Positions 60,155-64,000 of a stretch of DNA of 64,000 bases are shown piece by piece; position 1 is the stretch's first letter; every line of letters begins with the position of its first letter. The translations under genes were made by a program, and so were the position numbers. The stretch lies in NCBI GenBank assembly GCA_022711465.1, contig JAKLEZ010000001.1, positions 248,001-312,000 on the forward strand, written 5' to 3'. This DNA comes from Planctomycetota bacterium (lineage in GTDB: Bacteria > Planctomycetota > Phycisphaerae > UBA1845 > PWPN01). Under the pieces are notes generated by a model that worked only from the letters and a program-made list of their open reading frames with translations, was not told the DNA's origin and did not search any database.

Positions 60155-60490
60155 TCAGCTGGTCAGGGCGGCGTTGAGCGAGGCCGCGAAGTCCTTTTTG
60201 CCGCGCAGGCCGACGAACTTCTCGCGGACCTGCCCGTTCTTGAAGAGGATGACGGTGGGGATGTTCATGATGCCGAATTTGGCGGCGAGGGAGGGGTTGG
60301 TCTCGGTGTCGACCTTGCCGACCCGTGCTTTGCCGGCGTATTCGGTGGCCAGTTCATCGATGGTTGGTCCGAGGGCGCGACAGGGCATGCACCATTCGGC
60401 CCAGAAGTCCACGAGCACCGGCTCGGAGGCGTTCAGCACCTCGTCCTCGAAATTGGCTTCGGTGAATTCCCTGGTGTTGGGGCCGGCCAT
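60155..60490 (-). CDS. trxA: Thioredoxin
   Basis: This 111-residue cytosolic thiol-disulfide protein has the usual fold: VLNASEPVLVDFWAEWCMPCRALGPTIDELA with the redox pair Cys34-Cys37, VGKVDTETNPSLAAKFGIMNIPTVILFKNG with the cis-proline in IPT. The active site is WCMPC instead of the common WCGPC, which may shift the redox potential. AAGGAG lies nine bases before the ATG, which fits better than an in-frame start 27 codons upstream. It stands alone on the minus strand. Confidence 0.95.
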   Translation of the reverse strand: MAGPNTREFTEANFEDEVLNASEPVLVDFWAEWCMPCRALGPTIDELATEYAGKARVGKVDTETNPSLAAKFGIMNIPTVILFKNGQVREKFVGLRGKKDFAASLNAALTS

Positions 60491-60664
60491 GGCATTATTC
60501 TCCTTGGTTACATACCGGGTCGTGGTGCCGTCGGGGCGCATCCCGACGCGTTCCGAGGCGATCCAGACCAAGCTGGGTGGATTGTAGGGAGCGGTTCATG
60601 GGGCGTCAACCTGGGGTGATTCGCGAATCGGGCACAGGGCGTATCTATGGTGTCTGCGAGGGGA

Positions 60665-61597
60665 TCAGGCGGGCAGTTCGGCGGCCGCGTCCTCGTCCTT
60701 CGGCCGGCTCTTCCATCGACGATGCATCCAGAGGTACTGTTCGGGCGCCTGGCGAACGAATTGTTCGATGGCCCAGGAGTACTGCTGGGTAATCCAGAGA
60801 AGCGGATCATCGCGTCCGGTCCACTCCTGGGGGCGAATGACGCGTGTGCACTCGACCTCATAGCGGAACCGATCGCTGACTCGTCGGGCGCAGCCGACGA
60901 CGATGGGCACGTTGTGTTCCATGGCCAGCAGAGCGATGGACTTGTAGGTCGAGGCTTTGACCCCGAAGAAATCGACGAACAGCCCTTTGCGGCCGGCGTT
61001 TTGATCGGCGATGAAGCCCAGCACCCCCCCGCTTACGAGGATGTCGGCGGCGTTCTGGGTGGCCCCCTTCTTGTACAGCAGCCGCAGTCCCCGCCTGGCT
61101 CTTGCGGTCATGAGGTAGTCGTTCAGATAGGGGTTGTCGAGCGGGCGCATGACGGCGGTCAGGGGGAATCCGAGGGTGGCCAGCATGAAGCCCACGAGTT
61201 CCCAACTGCCGTAGTGTCCGGTTACGAGGATGGCCCCACGGCGGGTGACCAGGACGTCGAGGGCCTGCTCGATTCCCTTGAGTCGTATGTAGCGCGGCCA
61301 CGTCCATTCGTTGACGAGTCGCGGGGTGAACATCAGTTCGACGACCATCATGGTGATCTGCTGCATTGACCTGAGGGCGTAGTCGTTGACCTGGTGGTCG
61401 GTCAGGGTGTCGCCATAGGCGAGGCGGAGGTGTTCGCGAGCCCGTTCACGATGCCGGGGCATGATGTGATACCAGATCCGACCCAGGAATCGGGCTGTCC
61501 GGAGGTTCAAGTCGATGGGGAACACCTGGAACATGGTCGAGGCGCATCGAACGGCGACATAGACAATCCAGTCAATGGCGGGCTTTTGCTTGGCCAT
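60665..61597 (-). CDS. Lysophospholipid/lipid A acyltransferase (LpxL/HtrB family)
   Basis: This 310-residue protein has the LPLAT_LpxL layout: a basic N-terminal region with a hydrophobic anchor, the catalytic motif ILVTGHYGSWE (HxxxxE/D), GGVLGFIADQNAGRKGLFVDFFGVKAST (the D..G..G...F.G loop), VVGCARRVSDRFRYEV, and a C-terminal YLWMHRRWKSRP. It would transfer an acyl chain in lipid A or a related lipid in the inner membrane, suggesting a diderm envelope. The ATG start is preceded by no obvious Shine-Dalgarno site. Flanked by unrelated genes. Confidence 0.92.
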   Translation of the reverse strand: MAKQKPAIDWIVYVAVRCASTMFQVFPIDLNLRTARFLGRIWYHIMPRHRERAREHLRLAYGDTLTDHQVNDYALRSMQQITMMVVELMFTPRLVNEWTWPRYIRLKGIEQALDVLVTRRGAILVTGHYGSWELVGFMLATLGFPLTAVMRPLDNPYLNDYLMTARARRGLRLLYKKGATQNAADILVSGGVLGFIADQNAGRKGLFVDFFGVKASTYKSIALLAMEHNVPIVVGCARRVSDRFRYEVECTRVIRPQEWTGRDDPLLWITQQYSWAIEQFVRQAPEQYLWMHRRWKSRPKDEDAAAELPA

Positions 61598-61796
61598 GGC
61601 GGGGATTGTATGGGATTGGGGCGGAAGATTGAATGTGCTTCCGGTTGTTCAGTGCTCCCACCCGAGGTAGAGTGGCACCGAACCGATCGACGCGCAGGAG
61701 CACCGGAGAAGTGGTTTGCCCTTCATGGCCCCGGCCGGGTGCGGACACGGAACACGCCATGGACGAGCCGTCGTTCGGGTTCGGAGGAACACGGCC

Positions 61797-62726
61797 ATGG
61801 CCCGAGCGATCTTGCTGCTGACGACCGCTTTCTGCACCATCTGGACCGAGGGCTGCGGTGCGGGCGCGGTTTCGAGGACGGAGAGGGGAGTTCAAGCCGC
61901 GGACGCGCCCCTCCGGCTCTTCAACGGTCGGAACCTCGAGGGCTTCTACACCTTTTTGCGCGATTGGGGGAGGGGCTTGGACCCCAGGCGGGTGTTCACC
62001 GTGGCCGACGGAGCGATCCGCGTATCCGGCGAAGAATGGGGCTGCATCACCACGGATGCGGAGTACGCGGACTACCTTCTGGTGGTCGAGTACAGGTGGG
62101 GCGAGCTGACGTGGGCACCCCGTCTGCGGAACGCCCGGGACAGCGGGATTCTGCTGCATTCGGTAGGCGAGGATGGTGCCTATGGTGGTGTGTGGATGCG
62201 TTCGATCGAGTGCAACATCATCGAAGGCGGCACTGGCGATTTCATCGTGGTTGGCGATGGGAGTGACGCGTACAGTCTGACCGCCCCGGTGTGCAAGGAG
62301 CGATCCGCAGGGTGCTACCAATACGACCCGACGGAGTCCGGTTCTACGGCCACGATCCACAGTGGGCGGATCAACTGGTTCGCCCGCGACCCGTCGTGGC
62401 AGGATGTCAAGGGATTCCGAGGCCGGAGCGACCTGGAGAAGCCAATTGGCGAGTGGAATCGGGTGGAGTGCCTGGTCGTAGCGGACCGCATGGTGATCAA
62501 GGTCAACGGTGTCCTGGCCAACTCGTGCCGGGAGGTCAAGCCTCGGCGTGGACGGATCCAGCTTCAGTCGGAGGGTGCGGAGATTTTCTTCCGGCGAGTG
62601 GATCTGACCCCGGTTGGGGATGATCCGGCCGCAGCTATTCGGTGGTTTTCGACGGCGAGCGGAACAGGCGGGCATGCGGATGGAGGGCGTGGGGGCAAGG
62701 GGGAGCCGGTAGTCCGGTCTACTTAA
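61797..62726 (+). CDS. DUF1080 (3-keto-disaccharide hydrolase-like) secreted protein
   Basis: This 309-residue protein has a signal peptide (MARAILLLTTAFCTIWTEGCGAG). The DUF1080 fold, a concanavalin-like jelly roll, shows the typical APLRLFNGRNLEGFYTFL start, WGCITTDAEYADYLLVVEYRWGE, NARDSGILLH (where GILLH is the family hallmark), SIECNIIEGGTGDF, and EWNRVECLVVADRMVIKVNGVLAN. The C-terminal ends IQLQSEGAEIFFRRVDLTP. Homologues include enzymes acting on 3-keto-sugars; whether this copy is catalytic is not known. GGAGGA lies eight bases before the ATG at 61797. Its 3' end overlaps the convergent GT28 gene by eight bases. Confidence 0.9.
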   Translation: MARAILLLTTAFCTIWTEGCGAGAVSRTERGVQAADAPLRLFNGRNLEGFYTFLRDWGRGLDPRRVFTVADGAIRVSGEEWGCITTDAEYADYLLVVEYRWGELTWAPRLRNARDSGILLHSVGEDGAYGGVWMRSIECNIIEGGTGDFIVVGDGSDAYSLTAPVCKERSAGCYQYDPTESGSTATIHSGRINWFARDPSWQDVKGFRGRSDLEKPIGEWNRVECLVVADRMVIKVNGVLANSCREVKPRRGRIQLQSEGAEIFFRRVDLTPVGDDPAAAIRWFSTASGTGGHADGGRGGKGEPVVRST

Positions 62727-63846
62727 GGGCCAGGAGCCGAGTCACGATGTCGCAGGCGGCGTTGGGGCGGCCGATGCGGCGGGCGTTGGCCTGCATGGCA
62801 GCCAGGCGGCTGGTGTCGTCGAGGAGTTGGTCGATCTTGTAGGCCAGCACGGGCAGGTTGTTGCAGCGGATAGCGACGCCGTCCTCGAGCAGGTGGTCGG
62901 AGTTGCGTTCTTCCTGGCCGGGGATGGGGTTGACGATCACGTAGACGAGTCCCTTGGCCAGGGCCTCGGAGGTAGTCAGGCCGCCGGGTTTGCCCACGAC
63001 GAGATCGGCGGCGGCCATATACTCGTCCATCTCCGGGGTGTAACCGACGACGTGGACATTGACCTTCCCGGCGGGCGGGACGGTGGCGACGATCTTCTCG
63101 ACGCGCTTGCGCAGCTGCTCGCTCCGCCCGCAGATGGCGACCACTTGAGCCGGATGGCGGAGTTCCATCAGCGAGGTCAACAGGTGCTCGATCGGACCGA
63201 CGCCGAAGCCGCCGGCGGAGGTGAGAATGGTGGTCCGATCGGGAGCGAGGCCGTGTTTGCGGCGCATGGCGATCTTGTTCTTGGGTTCGGCGAAGACCGG
63301 ATCGATGGGGATGCCGCTCACGGTGATCTTGTCGGCGGGCACGCCGAGCTTGATCATGTGCTCGCGGGTCTCGTCGCGGGGCACGAAGTACTGCTCGTAG
63401 TGATGGCACAGCCACATGGCGTGAAGGTCGAGATCGGTGACCACGATGGCTTGGCGGCTGGCCAGTCGCTGCTTAGCCTTGAGCCAGGAGATGATTTCGG
63501 ATGGCAGGAAGTGGGTGCAGACCACGATCTCGGGCTGTGTCTGGCGGAGCATTTTCACGAACGGGCGGGTATTGAGCTTATTGAGGGCCAGCCGGCGTCG
63601 TTCGTTCCGCCAGGGTTTGTCGAGGTAGTCGTAGAGCCAGCCGAGCAGTTCGGGCGAGCGATTGACCAGATCGATGTAGGCCTTGGTGTACAGGTCGCGG
63701 AAGACCTTGTTGGTAAAATCGAGGGTATCGATATGCCGGACCTCGCGGGCGGCGTTCATGATGAGGAAAGCCCGCTCGACGGCCTGGGCGGCCCGCAGAT
63801 GCCCCGCTCCGGCGGATACTGACAGGACCAGGACCCGATCAAACAT
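62719..63846 (-). CDS. GT28 glycosyltransferase (MGDG synthase/processive glucosyltransferase type)
   Basis: This 375-residue enzyme has the MurG-like two-domain fold. N-terminal: VLVLSVSAGAGHLRAAQAVERAF (glycine-rich GAGH acceptor loop), IVVCTHFLPSEI. C-terminal: TILTSAGGFGVGP, VVGYTPEMDEYMAAADLVVGKPGGLTTSEALAKG with the conserved KPGG nucleotide-sugar site, and NPIPGQEERNSDHLLEDG. This is the pattern of diacylglycerol glycosyltransferases, which place a sugar from UDP-hexose on a membrane lipid. GAGGAGG lies seven bases before the ATG. Possibly involved in glycolipid formation in the membrane; the sugar is unknown. Confidence 0.93.
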   Translation of the reverse strand: MFDRVLVLSVSAGAGHLRAAQAVERAFLIMNAAREVRHIDTLDFTNKVFRDLYTKAYIDLVNRSPELLGWLYDYLDKPWRNERRRLALNKLNTRPFVKMLRQTQPEIVVCTHFLPSEIISWLKAKQRLASRQAIVVTDLDLHAMWLCHHYEQYFVPRDETREHMIKLGVPADKITVSGIPIDPVFAEPKNKIAMRRKHGLAPDRTTILTSAGGFGVGPIEHLLTSLMELRHPAQVVAICGRSEQLRKRVEKIVATVPPAGKVNVHVVGYTPEMDEYMAAADLVVGKPGGLTTSEALAKGLVYVIVNPIPGQEERNSDHLLEDGVAIRCNNLPVLAYKIDQLLDDTSRLAAMQANARRIGRPNAACDIVTRLLALK

Positions 63847-64000
63847 GGCTGCCTCCTCGGAGCTTGGCGCCAGCCGGCCGCAGGACGGCCCGTGTAGCGG
63901 GAGTCGGCGCCGGACCGTACGGTATCATCTCCTTCTGGAGATTATGGGGCAAGAGGTCGGTGACAGGTATTGGTGCTGAGCGATGGAACCACGGTACTTT
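63847..64000 (+). other. Window-end region, no confirmed gene
   Basis: The 154 bp hold a small palindrome ACCGTACGGT at 63914-63923 and a short ATCTCC/GGAGAT hairpin nearby. An ATG at 63983 could begin a plus-strand gene running past the end, but too little is visible. Confidence 0.4.

Noticed and set aside
1..64000. CRISPR arrays, insertion sequences, prophage or integron signatures
   Set aside because: No regular spaced repeats, transposase motifs or phage genes were seen. The HNH gene alone is not evidence of a mobile element.

Overview
The window is GC-rich, densely packed DNA that looks like a free-living planctomycete, most probably of the Phycisphaerae type. This is inferred from gene content. 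There are three type II/IV-pilin-like pseudopilins, PEP-CTERM-type C-termini (VPEP...RRRKK), dockerin-like DxDxDGDVD calcium loops on secreted proteins, two DUF2961/GH172 proteins, a DUF1080 protein, and a BlaI-BlaR1 (M56) pair. No rRNA, tRNA, CRISPR array, insertion sequence or prophage was seen. About 54 protein genes were recognised.

Layout. 1-4.8 kb: end of a periplasmic adaptor gene, then an ABC ATPase and a MacB-type permease, followed by a large GT-C-like membrane protein. 4.8-8.3 kb (minus): PilZ protein, two TIM-barrel sugar isomerase/epimerase-like genes, a small unknown gene and a double-ACT regulator. 8.5-14.3 kb (plus): flagellin, UbiA-type prenyltransferase, ribosome recycling factor (frr), HNH endonuclease, DUF362 iron-sulfur protein. 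14.8-17.9 kb (minus): an inactive/active M16 peptidase pair. 18.2-22.0 kb: a GH172-type protein, then a minus-strand pseudopilin - PEP-CTERM protein - dockerin protein operon. 22.2-28.0 kb (minus): small HxxH/CxxC protein, SGNH hydrolase lipoprotein, a protein with two J-domains, two sister lipoproteins, DUF2752 and DUF2225 proteins. 28.5-32.1 kb: queuosine-precursor-type transporter and the BlaI/BlaR1-like pair with operator-like palindromes.

32.2-40.7 kb is a carbohydrate-degradation block: GH51 arabinofuranosidase, a 1026-residue esterase plus alpha/alpha-barrel fusion, a pectate-lyase-like beta-helix protein and a PQQ-type propeller. 40.9-46.2 kb holds aguB-aguA (agmatine to putrescine), a two-domain S51 (cyanophycinase-like) peptidase and a Tat-exported propeller. 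46.3-51.0 kb: a PurF-like protein without the N-terminal cysteine, a lipoprotein and an OPT transporter. 51.2-52.9 kb: a second pseudopilin/PEP-CTERM pair; then the second GH172 protein. 55.0-58.0 kb: a four-gene operon of FmdE-like protein plus a metal-type ABC importer. 58.0-59.9 kb: a dockerin protein/pseudopilin pair. 60.2-63.8 kb: thioredoxin, lipid-A-type acyltransferase, DUF1080 protein and a GT28 glycolipid glycosyltransferase.

The most system-like signal is the repeated pairing, three times in 40 kb, of a pseudopilin with a co-oriented secreted protein carrying a PEP-CTERM or dockerin tail. This suggests pseudopilins dedicated to exporting or displaying particular cargo. Other unusual items are the tandem J-domain membrane protein, the PurF paralogue lacking its glutaminase cysteine, the S51 fusion with a dead second domain, the FmdE-ABC operon, and an intergenic sequence family repeated near 14.4 kb and 43.0 kb. 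Starts were chosen from Shine-Dalgarno spacing and signal peptides. All functions are from motif recognition by eye, without database searches.
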